From: 39-52-133 sp035531075
Lineage (GTDB): Bacteria > Pseudomonadota > Gammaproteobacteria > Burkholderiales > Gallionellaceae
Assembly: GCA_035531075.1 (NCBI GenBank)
Contig: DATKTO010000020.1
Location: 37,216 to 101,215, forward strand
Length of the DNA: 64,000 bases
Reading direction: 5' to 3'
The position numbers and the translations under genes were made by a program. Under the pieces are notes generated by a model, which saw only the letters and a list, made by a program, of their open reading frames with translations, was not told where the DNA came from and searched no databases. Below are positions 26,399 through 35,556 of the stretch, one piece after another (the first letter of the stretch is position 1; the number at the start of each line of letters is the position of its first letter).

Positions 26399-28321
26399 AT
26401 GTCCAACAAGGCTATCATCTCGCTCGCCGTCGCACTATTGATTCTGATCATTACAATTTCCGGCTACAGGCAGGGGATTTTTAACAAGCCCGAATACTTT
26501 CTTCACGATGCTCAAGCAAGACTGTTGCGTTCCGACAAGGCTGCAAGTCCAAAAATTAAAATTATCCTGGTGGACGAGGCTGCCCTTAAGTCTATGGACA
26601 ACATTGCAGGCAGATGGCCTTGGCCCAGAGCGATTTGGGGTGACCTGCTTGACTACCTCTCAATGGGCGGCGCACGCGCGGTGTTGTTCGATATCCTGTT
26701 TATTGAAAAGGATCTTGCCAACAAAGAGAACGACAAGGCGCTCTATGCTGCAACCAGAGAGTCACACAACGTCTATCACAGCATGCTCATCAGACACGAG
26801 ACTGCAGATGATGGCGCAATGGATAGAGCCCCCTCGCTCCCCGATGAATTTGTAAGTCGTTTCGCGTTTAAAAATGTGACCGGGTCACTGAGCATAAAAC
26901 CCGGTAAAGAAAGCAATGACTTTGCACTACCCATAGCCGGTTTGCCCGAGGTTTCAAAAGGCGTGGCGGTGGTCGAATTCAAGCCTGATAGCGACAGCGT
27001 ATTACGGCGCACAAAACCTTTGAGAGAATATGAAAAAAAGTATTTTCCCGTACTGGGACTTGCTCCCTTTATGGACAGCAGCACTCCTATCACCATTCGC
27101 GACGATTCCATTACTATTAATGACCGTACCATTCCCCTCGACGAGAACGGCAACAGTCTGATCAACATGTACGGCAGGATTGACGCCTATTCAATGAGCG
27201 GCGTATTCAAATCATTACAGCAAATCCGAAAAGGTAAAGTTGAAGATATCTTTCTTTCACCCGAAACATTCAAGGACAGTATCGTATATATCGGCACCAG
27301 CGCCATTGGAACTGCAGATCTCAAGGCAATACCAATGGGGGACAGCGAACCGGGGGTATTGCTGCACGCTTTTCAGGCAAGCAACTACTTGCAGAATGAT
27401 TTTATGACGCCGCCCAGCAGAAAGATTACTTACCTGTCTATATTGATTGGCACTTTCCTTACCGTATGGTCAGTCATGTTCTCGAGAAGGCTTTTGATCC
27501 GGATCCTGCTTCCGCTGAGCATGCTGGCAATCTACATCAGCTATGCACTGATTTCGTTCAAGTCGAACATGCAGGTGGAAATGGTGCCATTTATTTTTTC
27601 AACAGTCTCGGCCGGCTTTTTCTCATTCGCTTATCTGACCTTTACCGAGGGTGCTGAGAAACGAAAAGTTTCACACCTTTTCACGCAATATGTATCCAAA
27701 GATGTACTTGATGAGGTACTCAACAATTACCAGGAATACCTGAAATCCAGTGCGGGGCAGAAAGTAGAAATTACTGTGCTATTTTCAGACATCAGGGGAT
27801 TCACCACCATGTCGGAAACTTCTGATCCGGAGGAAATCGTTGAAATGCTCAATGTGCATTTTACTGTGATGGCGGATATTATCCTGAAGCATAACGGCAC
27901 CATCGACAAATACATCGGCGATGCGATCATGGCTTTCTGGGGTGCACCCGTAAAATCTCCAGATCATGCCGAACAAGCGGTTTTGGCCGGAGAAGAAATG
28001 CTTGAAGGACTTAAAGAGGTCAACAGAATTCTCAAGGAACGCGGGTTCAAACATGAAATAAATATTGGAATCGGCATCAACACCGGCATGGCAACGATAG
28101 GCAATATCGGCTCAGAAAAGAAAAAGAATTACACAGTGGTTGGCGATGCCGTCAACTTATCCTCGCGCCTTGAAAGCATTACCAAGGAACATAAAACGCC
28201 CCTGCTATTTTCAGAGTACACTTATAATAAAATCAAGGATAAAATTCCGTGCAAACTCATCGGCAACGTTACGGTGAAAGGAAGAGGGCAGTCTGTAGAT
28301 ATTTACACAAGCAGCCGTTGA
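26399..28321 (+). CDS. CHASE2-domain class III adenylate/guanylate cyclase
   Basis: This 640-residue membrane sensor cyclase has TM1 at about 5-23, then a periplasmic CHASE2 domain (about 25-330; ILVDEAALKSMDNIAGRWPW, GGARAVLFDILFIE, KDSIVYIGTSAIG). Three closely spaced helices (about 345-420) lead to the cytoplasmic catalytic domain. The catalytic part shows VLFSDIRGFTTMSE and KYIGDAIMAFWGAP, the two metal aspartates, and NYTVVGDAVNLSSRLE. It is probably an adenylate cyclase. It is followed at short distance by an SH3-domain protein and an M48 protease, suggesting an envelope-stress theme. Confidence 0.9.
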   Translation: MSNKAIISLAVALLILIITISGYRQGIFNKPEYFLHDAQARLLRSDKAASPKIKIILVDEAALKSMDNIAGRWPWPRAIWGDLLDYLSMGGARAVLFDILFIEKDLANKENDKALYAATRESHNVYHSMLIRHETADDGAMDRAPSLPDEFVSRFAFKNVTGSLSIKPGKESNDFALPIAGLPEVSKGVAVVEFKPDSDSVLRRTKPLREYEKKYFPVLGLAPFMDSSTPITIRDDSITINDRTIPLDENGNSLINMYGRIDAYSMSGVFKSLQQIRKGKVEDIFLSPETFKDSIVYIGTSAIGTADLKAIPMGDSEPGVLLHAFQASNYLQNDFMTPPSRKITYLSILIGTFLTVWSVMFSRRLLIRILLPLSMLAIYISYALISFKSNMQVEMVPFIFSTVSAGFFSFAYLTFTEGAEKRKVSHLFTQYVSKDVLDEVLNNYQEYLKSSAGQKVEITVLFSDIRGFTTMSETSDPEEIVEMLNVHFTVMADIILKHNGTIDKYIGDAIMAFWGAPVKSPDHAEQAVLAGEEMLEGLKEVNRILKERGFKHEINIGIGINTGMATIGNIGSEKKKNYTVVGDAVNLSSRLESITKEHKTPLLFSEYTYNKIKDKIPCKLIGNVTVKGRGQSVDIYTSSR

Positions 28322-28402
28322 TATTTATAAAAAATTGAAGCCCATGATAACGTTTAAACGAAGTAGCTGATTTATTGTGTTATTCATTTACAGGAGAAAA
28401 CC

Positions 28403-28888
28403 ATGAAAAAGCAGGTTTTGATGTTTGCGATGCTTTTACCCAGTATTTTATACGCCGCATTTGCTCTTGCTGATGCGGTTTATTACGTTCAAAGCACCAA
28501 TGCCAATGTGCGTTCCGATCCATCCTTCGGCTCCAAGGTTATCGCCAAAGTAGCCAAAGGACAAACTCTTGCCTCGATATCCAAGGATGGCAGCTGGATC
28601 AAGGTTAAGGTTGAGGGGAAGGAAGGCTATATATCATCTCTGCTGGTTTCCACGCATCCGCCGTTGGAAAAACAGACAGTCATTAAAGCAGACGATGAAG
28701 AAATCAAACCAACTGCCCGCCGCAGAGCTTCCTCGTACACAAGTGCGGCTGCCGCGCGTGGACTCACAGATGAAGATAAAAAGCGTGAAGGCATCGAAGA
28801 CAGCGGCGATTACAAAGCGCTTGATAAGATGGAGTCACTGAAAGTAACACCTGAAGAAGTCACCAAATTTAAGGAAACCGGGAAGTGA
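28403..28888 (+). CDS. Exported bacterial SH3-domain protein
   Basis: The 161-residue protein has a signal peptide of about 24 residues (MKKQVLMFAMLLPSILYAAF, cleavage after ALA-DA). A single SH3b domain (about 26-85: VQSTNANVRSDPSFGSKV, GSWIKVKVEGKEGYISSLLV) and a charged, probably disordered tail follow. SH3b domains of this kind bind peptidoglycan or peptide stems. Its stop overlaps the GTG start of the M48 protease by four bases, so the two are coupled and probably function together in the periplasm. The Shine-Dalgarno is CAGGAGAAA. Confidence 0.85.
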   Translation: MKKQVLMFAMLLPSILYAAFALADAVYYVQSTNANVRSDPSFGSKVIAKVAKGQTLASISKDGSWIKVKVEGKEGYISSLLVSTHPPLEKQTVIKADDEEIKPTARRRASSYTSAAAARGLTDEDKKREGIEDSGDYKALDKMESLKVTPEEVTKFKETGK

Positions 28889-29718
28889 GCAGACTGTTTT
28901 TTTCTATCGCCCTGGCATCTGCGATATTGCTTTCCTCGCCGGCGACTGGCTTTGCGGTTGGTGAGAACTGGCGCAATCGTGCATCTGCTGAAGAAGTTGT
29001 CACAACAGGTGACATTGCGGCGGAAATTAATTTCGGCAGAGCTATTGCAGCAAGGATATTAGGGAGACACAAAGCCTACGATAATCCAGCGCTGATCAAG
29101 TACGTCAGCCTTGTGGGCGCTACACTTGCCCTCAGTACCAACAGGCCTGAACTCGAGTTTCACATGATGATACTCGATACCGACGAACTGAATGCTTATG
29201 CTGCGCCAGGCGGTTATATATTCATTACCAGAGGCGCACTAAAGTACATGAAAGATGAATCCGAACTTGCAGGGGTACTAGCGCACGAAATTGCGCACAT
29301 TACTGAAAAACATGTTGTGAAAGAACTGAAGATAAAAGGCACGGATGAGTCTTCGGATCTTGCAAAACTCGCCGGCGGCAGTTCCGGCGCTGCACGCGCC
29401 GCATTCGGACAGGCAGTTGAAAAGGGACTGGAATTGATCTTCAGGGATGAATACAAGAAAGAAGATGAAATGCAGGCCGACAAAACCTCGATCACCATCA
29501 GTGCCCTGAGCGGCTATGATCCTACAGGTTTAGGCAGATATTTGAATCGTATCAAAGCAATAAAAGAAAAGACCCCTCCTCCATCCGACAGTACTCATCC
29601 AACTTTCGACGCCAGGGTAGCGCAGATCAATCAGGTGATTATCAAAGAAGAGATTAATTATCGCGCCCTTGCCAAAAACAATACCCGCTTCGCGGAAACA
29701 ATCAACAGCCTCAAATAG
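28885..29718 (+). CDS. Periplasmic M48-family metalloprotease
   Basis: This is a 277-residue exported zinc peptidase. It has a signal sequence (about 1-24), then LDTDELNAYAAPGGYIFITR and the active-site HEIAH in LAHEIAHITEKHVV. The downstream glutamate ligand lies in KEDEMQADKTS. It resembles the BepA/LoiP group, which do quality control of outer-membrane proteins, but the TPR tail of BepA is absent. It starts with GTG and overlaps the SH3 gene by four bases. Confidence 0.88.
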   Translation: MSRLFFSIALASAILLSSPATGFAVGENWRNRASAEEVVTTGDIAAEINFGRAIAARILGRHKAYDNPALIKYVSLVGATLALSTNRPELEFHMMILDTDELNAYAAPGGYIFITRGALKYMKDESELAGVLAHEIAHITEKHVVKELKIKGTDESSDLAKLAGGSSGAARAAFGQAVEKGLELIFRDEYKKEDEMQADKTSITISALSGYDPTGLGRYLNRIKAIKEKTPPPSDSTHPTFDARVAQINQVIIKEEINYRALAKNNTRFAETINSLK

Positions 29719-29733
29719 GCTTCAAGCTATCGC

Positions 29734-30990
29734 TCAATATGACGACGACAGGAACATGGTCCAGCCAAAAGTAGAGGCATCCTGAACATCAGTGCTTGAA
29801 GTGCCAATCTGCGCCTGCCCAAGTCCGTAACTGATGCTCCCGCCGAGCGTCACCGAAGAATCACCGGTGAAGTGTGTAAAGCTCAGGCTACCGCCGTACA
29901 AATTGATATGCTCTTCAATATTTGTAACCCCCGCCTGTATAGCCGGTGTATTTGCAACGTTGGTAAACACTCCTGCTCGAACCGCCCATTTTTTATTTAA
30001 ATAATATTCCGTACCGAGTGCCGCATCCAGGGTTGCAACTTTATTGCCAAATACGGGATCCTCTACCGCGGTATGATAAGTGATGTCCGTGGATATGAGC
30101 AGACTGCTGCTGGCAAAATAGGCAGCGCCAATAGCCGTGCGGATCGGGTACTTTCTCTTAACATCAAAGGCTGTAAGGGTAGGCACCCGAAAGGAAATGG
30201 CCGGCGATGCATTGGCGACGCAGCCGGTGGCAGTACTGTCCCAACAAGTGTCTTGCCTCACCGCATCGGAACTGATTAATTGCGTTTGCGCCACAGTAAG
30301 ACCAAGTGACAATTTTTCAATCGGCGACCAAGTGATACCGACAATGGGTCTGAATCCGGATTCGCTTAATTTGAAATACGAATTTGTCCACTGATTAGTA
30401 CCATCCGCCCTGGCCAAAAACTGGTTCTGGACGATCAGCGTGTCTCGCTGGTGCACATACAATGTGATGCCAAATGCAAGATTATCACTTATGGCCGCAG
30501 CAAACGACGGGCCGAAATTGTACGTGTTATCGCGGTTATTCAGGTTGATCGTAAAGTCGTAATTTGAAACCGTCGATGCAACATTGCGCACTGTCTGACT
30601 CAAATCTTCATTGACCGAATCGGGCACTGCATATGAAAATCCAAACTTGTATTTGCCGACAGGTTTTACGATACCGAAATAGTTCGCCAACAACGCATTG
30701 GATTTGCGTACAAATGGCTGCCCGCCGATCACATTTTCGTATCGTTTAGTTTGAGAAAAAAAGGCGTTAACGCTCGCAGAGAAATTCTTATCTGTTACAT
30801 ATACGATGCCGGCAGGATTGTAAAACATGCCCGAGGCATCATCGGAAATCGCGGTATACGCTCCTCCCATTCCCGAGGCACGGTCCCCAATCAACAGGTT
30901 GTTATAGTGAAACTCGTCGGCTGCGGCAAATGTGCTGAAACAGATCAACATCGCCGCCGAAAAATTTTTCCACCTTATGATGAAGGTCAT
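29734..30990 (-). CDS. FadL/OmpP1-like outer-membrane transport protein
   Basis: The 418-residue protein has a signal peptide (FSAAMLICFSTFAAA-DE) and an N-terminal hatch-like segment NNLLIGDRASGMGGAYTAIS with MFYNPAGIVYV, the signature of the FadL/OmpP1/TodX hydrophobic-compound porins. Many amphipathic strands follow, ending in an aromatic C-terminal residue (FLSSSY), as needed for BAM insertion. The substrate is unknown. It converges with the protease gene, 15 bases away. Confidence 0.75.
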   Translation of the reverse strand: MTFIIRWKNFSAAMLICFSTFAAADEFHYNNLLIGDRASGMGGAYTAISDDASGMFYNPAGIVYVTDKNFSASVNAFFSQTKRYENVIGGQPFVRKSNALLANYFGIVKPVGKYKFGFSYAVPDSVNEDLSQTVRNVASTVSNYDFTINLNNRDNTYNFGPSFAAAISDNLAFGITLYVHQRDTLIVQNQFLARADGTNQWTNSYFKLSESGFRPIVGITWSPIEKLSLGLTVAQTQLISSDAVRQDTCWDSTATGCVANASPAISFRVPTLTAFDVKRKYPIRTAIGAAYFASSSLLISTDITYHTAVEDPVFGNKVATLDAALGTEYYLNKKWAVRAGVFTNVANTPAIQAGVTNIEEHINLYGGSLSFTHFTGDSSVTLGGSISYGLGQAQIGTSSTDVQDASTFGWTMFLSSSY

Positions 30991-31121
30991 CTCCCCTGCT
31001 CCCTATTCTTTTTATCCCGCAACACTTTGGGTTATACCACTTTGAACTTGCAGGTATTTTAACCACTTCTTCGATCAAATAGCTATAGCCCTTCTCCAGC
31101 TGGAAATTTCAGCTATTAAGC

Positions 31122-33023
31122 TTACTTGCTTTCCAGTTCTTCCCAGCGCGTCATCAAGGTCATTAACTCGGCTTCAATGGCACTCGCACGGGTCTGCAGT
31201 TTTTGTGCTTGCTTGGGATCATCACGATACATTTTCCCAGCGGACAATATCGCCCCCACTTCTCCCTGCTCACGTTCAAGCACCTGTATCGCCCCCTGAA
31301 TCTCTTCGAGCTCTCGCGCTTCCTTGAAACTCAATTTGCCCGCGGGTTTGTTTTTTGCGGTCTCGTTTTTTACCACTGCTTTTGCTTCAGGAGCACGTGC
31401 AGCGACACTTTGTGACGATTTAAAATCTTTCATCCTCACCCAGTCTTCATACCCGCCCACATATTCCTTGAGTTTGCCGTCACCCTCGAATGCAATCACC
31501 TGGGTGACAACGTTATCAAGGAAAGCACGGTCATGGCTGACCAGGAACAGCGTGCCGTCATAGTTGGCAAGCAACTCTTCAAGCAACTCCAGCGTTTCAA
31601 TATCCAGATCATTGGTGGGCTCGTCCAGCACCAGCACGTTGGTTGGACGGGTGAACAAGCGTGCCAATAACAAACGATTGCGCTCGCCGCCCGACAGACT
31701 CTTTACTGGAGAACGCGCACGCTCGGGGGCGAACAGGAAATCACCGAGATAGCTGATCACATGCTTGCGCACGCCGCCGATCTCGATGAAGTCCGCGCCC
31801 TGGCTGATCGTGTCAACCAGCGTTGCTTCTTCATTCAGCTGGCCGCGCAGCTGGTCGAAATAGGCCACCGACATCTTGGTGCCGAGCTTGACCTCGCCGC
31901 TGTCAGCCTGCATTTCTCCCAGAATAATTTTTAGCAGCGTGCTCTTGCCGGCGCCATTCGGACCCAGCAGGCCGATCTTGTCGCCGCGCTGAATGCGGCA
32001 GGAGAAATTGTCGATAATCTTCCGCTCCTTGAAAGATTTGCAGACATTGGTGAGCTCTGCCACCAGCTTGCCGGAACGCTCACCGGTATCCACATTCAGA
32101 CCTACTTTACCGACAGATTCGCGTCTGGCTGAACGCTCGCGACGCAGCAGCTCCAGTCGTCGCACACGTCCTTCGTTACGCACGCCACGCGCCTTGATGC
32201 CCTGGCGTATCCATACCTCTTCCTGCGCCAGCACCTTGTCAAACTTGGCATTGGTCACCGACTCATCCGCCAGCATTTTCTCCTTGAGCGCCTGGTAGGC
32301 GGCGAAATTCCCGGGGAAGCTGGCCAGCTGGCCGCGATCCAGTTCAACAATTCGAGTCGCTACGCCATCGAGGAAGCGCCGGTCATGGGTGACCAGCAAT
32401 ACGCTGCCGCGGAAGCTGTTGAGCAAGCCTTCCAGCCACTCTATGGATGAGAAATCCAGATGGTTGGTGGGTTCGTCCAGGATCAATACTTCCGGCTCAG
32501 CCACCAGCGCCTGCGCCAAGGCCACGCGCTTGCGCACACCGCCGGAAAGAGAACCGACGAGCGCGTCCGGATCAAGCTGCAGACGCTGAATGGCGGTCTC
32601 GATGCGCGCCTGCACCGCCCAGCCGTTCTGCGCTTCAAGTTTGGTTTGCAGGGGTTCCATGGCTGCCAGCAAGGCATCATAATCCGCGTCAGGCTCTGCC
32701 AACTGGTGCGACAGATGATGATAATCACTGATGATCTGATGGAGATCGCCGAGGCCGCGCGCTACCTCGTCAAACACCGTGGCGTCCGCATTCAGCTTTG
32801 GCTCCTGGCTCACATAACAGACACGTGCGCCAGGCGCACGCCATACGATTCCATCATCCAGTGCAGCCTCTCCGGCCAGCGCCTTCAACATGCTGGACTT
32901 GCCGCCCCCGTTGCGCCCGATGAGGCCTACGCGCTCACCTTCATCAAGTTGAAAATCTACTGCATCAAGCAGGGCGACGTGGCCGTAAGCCAGGGAGGCT
33001 TTGTTCAGGGTAATATAAGGCAT
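31122..33023 (-). CDS. uup: ABC-F ATPase Uup
   Basis: This is a 633-residue soluble ABC-F protein with two ATPase modules. The first has Walker A GRNGGGKSS and signature LSGGVRKRVALAQAL. The second has GPNGAGKST and LSGGERNRLLLARL, with LDEPTN in both. The C-terminal coiled coil (about 555-633, KLSFKEARELEEIQGAIQVL) is the DNA-binding arm typical of Uup. Uup affects transposon precise excision, ribosome function and tolerance to branched DNA. It is transcribed alone on the minus strand. Confidence 0.93.
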   Translation of the reverse strand: MPYITLNKASLAYGHVALLDAVDFQLDEGERVGLIGRNGGGKSSMLKALAGEAALDDGIVWRAPGARVCYVSQEPKLNADATVFDEVARGLGDLHQIISDYHHLSHQLAEPDADYDALLAAMEPLQTKLEAQNGWAVQARIETAIQRLQLDPDALVGSLSGGVRKRVALAQALVAEPEVLILDEPTNHLDFSSIEWLEGLLNSFRGSVLLVTHDRRFLDGVATRIVELDRGQLASFPGNFAAYQALKEKMLADESVTNAKFDKVLAQEEVWIRQGIKARGVRNEGRVRRLELLRRERSARRESVGKVGLNVDTGERSGKLVAELTNVCKSFKERKIIDNFSCRIQRGDKIGLLGPNGAGKSTLLKIILGEMQADSGEVKLGTKMSVAYFDQLRGQLNEEATLVDTISQGADFIEIGGVRKHVISYLGDFLFAPERARSPVKSLSGGERNRLLLARLFTRPTNVLVLDEPTNDLDIETLELLEELLANYDGTLFLVSHDRAFLDNVVTQVIAFEGDGKLKEYVGGYEDWVRMKDFKSSQSVAARAPEAKAVVKNETAKNKPAGKLSFKEARELEEIQGAIQVLEREQGEVGAILSAGKMYRDDPKQAQKLQTRASAIEAELMTLMTRWEELESK

Positions 33024-33120
33024 TGTGTTTTACTTTTAAAAATATTGAATTTGGATAGTGCAAAAACTACCTGCCAGCCAGCCGGTCAGGGCAATTCTTG
33101 CACTCTCTATGATGAAGAAA

Positions 33121-33663
33121 TTAGCGTTCTGGTACAGCCAGTAACAGTCCCAGGTCGTCGATGATCTCTTTGGAGTGCCGTGAAGTATCTACCTTGTCAT
33201 ATACCTTGCTGATATTGCCTTGCGGATTAATCAAAAAGGTATAACGCTTGGCTATCCTGAACAGCCCCAGATTTACCAGCACGCCATAGCGCGCCGCCAC
33301 ATCGGAGTTCTTGCCGGCAAGCAACGGAAATGGCAGGTGATATTTCTTGGCGAACATTGCATGGCTGCTGCTGTCATCCAGACTCACACCGACTACCTCA
33401 GCACCCATTGCGCTTAACCGCTGCAGATCATCGCGAAAAGCACACGCTTCCTGGGTGCAGCCGGGTGTATCGTCCTTGGGATAGAAATACAATACCAGCC
33501 ACTTGCCGCTGTAATCCATCAACTTATGCAGCTTGCCATCCTGATCGGGCAGATTGAAATCCGGCGCTGCCTGCCCTGCCTTGGGCACCTCTGATGCCTG
33601 AGCCATGCGCACTACCAACAGTGCCAGCGCACTCGCCAAGCCAAATAACAATACCCATTTCAT
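33121..33663 (-). CDS. bcp: Exported BCP/PrxQ-type peroxiredoxin
   Basis: The 180-residue thiol peroxidase has a peroxidatic cysteine in TPGCTQEACAFRDD, the resolving cysteine five residues later and the LYFYPKDDTPGC approach strand. Unlike ordinary cytoplasmic BCP it starts with a hydrophobic stretch, MKWVLLFGLASALALLVVRM, before QASEVPKAGQ, so it is probably secreted or membrane-anchored in the periplasm. The symbol refers to the family rather than an E. coli orthologue. It lies 97 bases downstream of uup. Confidence 0.88.
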   Translation of the reverse strand: MKWVLLFGLASALALLVVRMAQASEVPKAGQAAPDFNLPDQDGKLHKLMDYSGKWLVLYFYPKDDTPGCTQEACAFRDDLQRLSAMGAEVVGVSLDDSSSHAMFAKKYHLPFPLLAGKNSDVAARYGVLVNLGLFRIAKRYTFLINPQGNISKVYDKVDTSRHSKEIIDDLGLLLAVPER

Positions 33664-33883
33664 TGTTTACTCCTTAACCAACCCCTGCTGCAAGGACGCA
33701 ATTTTACTTGATTACGCACCACTCGGTGCCCATAACTTCGCGCATGGGGCGAAAGAGCGTATATAAATCTACGTGTTTTAGGAGTTCGCCATACTTCGAC
33801 GATAATCAGGCAATTATGGTGAGCAGGTATATTAATTGTTAAGATGTCAGCATTGCCATCATTTGCTTAACGGAGGTTGATCA

Positions 33884-34198
33884 ATGTTATTTGCGAAAAC
33901 TTGGAATTACAGGCAATTGCATTTATCAACCCGCCTTATGCTGCTGGTTACTGGCAGCCCCCTGCTCACCGCCTTATCAGCGGCTCATGCCGCGAGTATG
34001 ACTCAGCAAGCGGTTGATAGTTCAGCATTTCCGGAAACAATTATTTCCGCAGCGGATGCCGGAAACAAACCCTTGCCTTATTGCAGAATTGCTGAAGATA
34101 CCTATTTTCTCTGCGGCAACGTAAAGGCGGGACAGGATCATGAAAGTGCGGTGCGACTGTCTGGTTTTGCCGATTGGCATAACTCCGCTGTATCATGA
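33884..34198 (+). CDS. Small exported protein of unknown function
   Basis: The 104-residue product has a basic N-terminus, a hydrophobic core (RLMLLVTGSPLLTALSAA) and a likely signal peptidase site after AHA. About 65 mature residues follow, with two cysteines (PYCRIAEDTYFLCGN) that could form a disulfide. A strong Shine-Dalgarno (CGGAGG, ten bases before the ATG) supports translation. I do not recognise a family. It is flanked by the peroxiredoxin and the HD-GYP gene without clear linkage. Confidence 0.6.
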   Translation: MLFAKTWNYRQLHLSTRLMLLVTGSPLLTALSAAHAASMTQQAVDSSAFPETIISAADAGNKPLPYCRIAEDTYFLCGNVKAGQDHESAVRLSGFADWHNSAVS

Positions 34199-34306
34199 GA
34201 ACCATCAAAAGAATGCCAATTTCATTATCTTGAAATGGAACAGGAGTCATTTTTTGGCAAGTAAGCACAACCCAAGAAATACTCCCGGAAATATTATAAA
34301 ATATAT

Positions 34307-35539
34307 ATGCTGAAAAAAGTTAATGTTCATGATCTCAAGCTTGGAATGTATCTCCAGGAAATCTGCGGCAGCTGGATGGAACATCCTTTCTGGAAAAAAT
34401 CCTTTAAACTCACCGACCCTAAAGATTTAAAAACACTTAATGAGTGCGGCATACAGGAGGTCTGGATCGATACCAAGAAAGGACTTGATATTGAATCCAG
34501 TACTGACGGACTTAGCGAAGATGAAGCAAAACAAAACGTAGAAGCAACATTGCAGGCAGTCATTCAGTCTGCCGAAAATTCGTCTCCCCGTGTTTATGTA
34601 CAGGAAGAGATTGAGCGGGCACGAGAAATACATGGCAAGGCTAAGGAAGCAGTCACTTTGATGTTTCAGGAAGTTCGCATGGGCAAGGCACTGCAACTGG
34701 ACGAGATCGGCACACTGGTTGATGATATCAATCAGTCCATTACACGCAATCCGGAAGCATTTCTGAGCCTGTCCAGATTAAAGAACAAAGACAACTATAC
34801 CTACCTCCATTCAGTGGCAGTGTGTGGACTAATGATCGCCCTGGGAAAACAAATGCGCCTGGAGCCATCACTGTTGAAAGATTTGGGTATGGCAGGTTTA
34901 TTACATGACGTCGGTAAAATGATGATTCCTGACGAGGTTCTTAACAAACCTGGACGCCTGACAGATGGGGAGTTCGATGTGGTCAAGAATCATCCCCAGC
35001 GAGGCTGGGAGATACTCAAAGGATCAGAAGGCGTTTGCGATATAGCATTGGATGTATGCCTGCATCACCACGAACGTGTGGACGGCAAGGGGTATCCAGA
35101 CAAACTATCCGGGGAGGCATTGTCGCTTTTTGCACGTATGGGTGCAGTATGTGATGTATATGACGCGATAACATCCGTTCGATGCTATAAAACTGGCTGG
35201 GAGCCAGCAGAGGCCATACGTAAAATGGCCGAGTGGCAAGAAAGACATTTCGACAACACAGTGTTCCATGCCTTCGTAAAGACAATTGGCATTTATCCGG
35301 CCGGGACACTGGTAAAGCTTAAATCAACTCGCCTGGCTGTCGTTATCGAACAATCGGACAAGAGCCTGCTTACACCCATTGTGAAAGTATTTTTTTCAAC
35401 CGAATACAATGCCCACTTACAGCCGGAAATTATTAATCTGTCCCTGTCTACAGACAGTGTCCTGAATGCCGAAGATCCCCAAAAATGGGGATTCGATCTG
35501 GAAAGTCTAACCGAAACAAAGTCAGCAATAACAAATTGA
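34307..35539 (+). CDS. HD-GYP c-di-GMP phosphodiesterase with DUF3391 N-terminus
   Basis: This 410-residue cytoplasmic protein begins with a DUF3391-type domain (1-130; VHDLKLGMYLQEICGSWMEH). An HD-GYP domain (about 155-310) follows, with LLHDVGKMMIPDEVLNKPG and HHERVDGKGYP, all metal ligands being present. It should hydrolyse c-di-GMP to GMP. With the two GGDEF/EAL proteins it is the third c-di-GMP gene in the window. The leader before its ATG is AT-rich with no clear Shine-Dalgarno. Confidence 0.9.
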   Translation: MLKKVNVHDLKLGMYLQEICGSWMEHPFWKKSFKLTDPKDLKTLNECGIQEVWIDTKKGLDIESSTDGLSEDEAKQNVEATLQAVIQSAENSSPRVYVQEEIERAREIHGKAKEAVTLMFQEVRMGKALQLDEIGTLVDDINQSITRNPEAFLSLSRLKNKDNYTYLHSVAVCGLMIALGKQMRLEPSLLKDLGMAGLLHDVGKMMIPDEVLNKPGRLTDGEFDVVKNHPQRGWEILKGSEGVCDIALDVCLHHHERVDGKGYPDKLSGEALSLFARMGAVCDVYDAITSVRCYKTGWEPAEAIRKMAEWQERHFDNTVFHAFVKTIGIYPAGTLVKLKSTRLAVVIEQSDKSLLTPIVKVFFSTEYNAHLQPEIINLSLSTDSVLNAEDPQKWGFDLESLTETKSAITN

Positions 35540-35556
35540 TACCATAGGAGTTTTTG

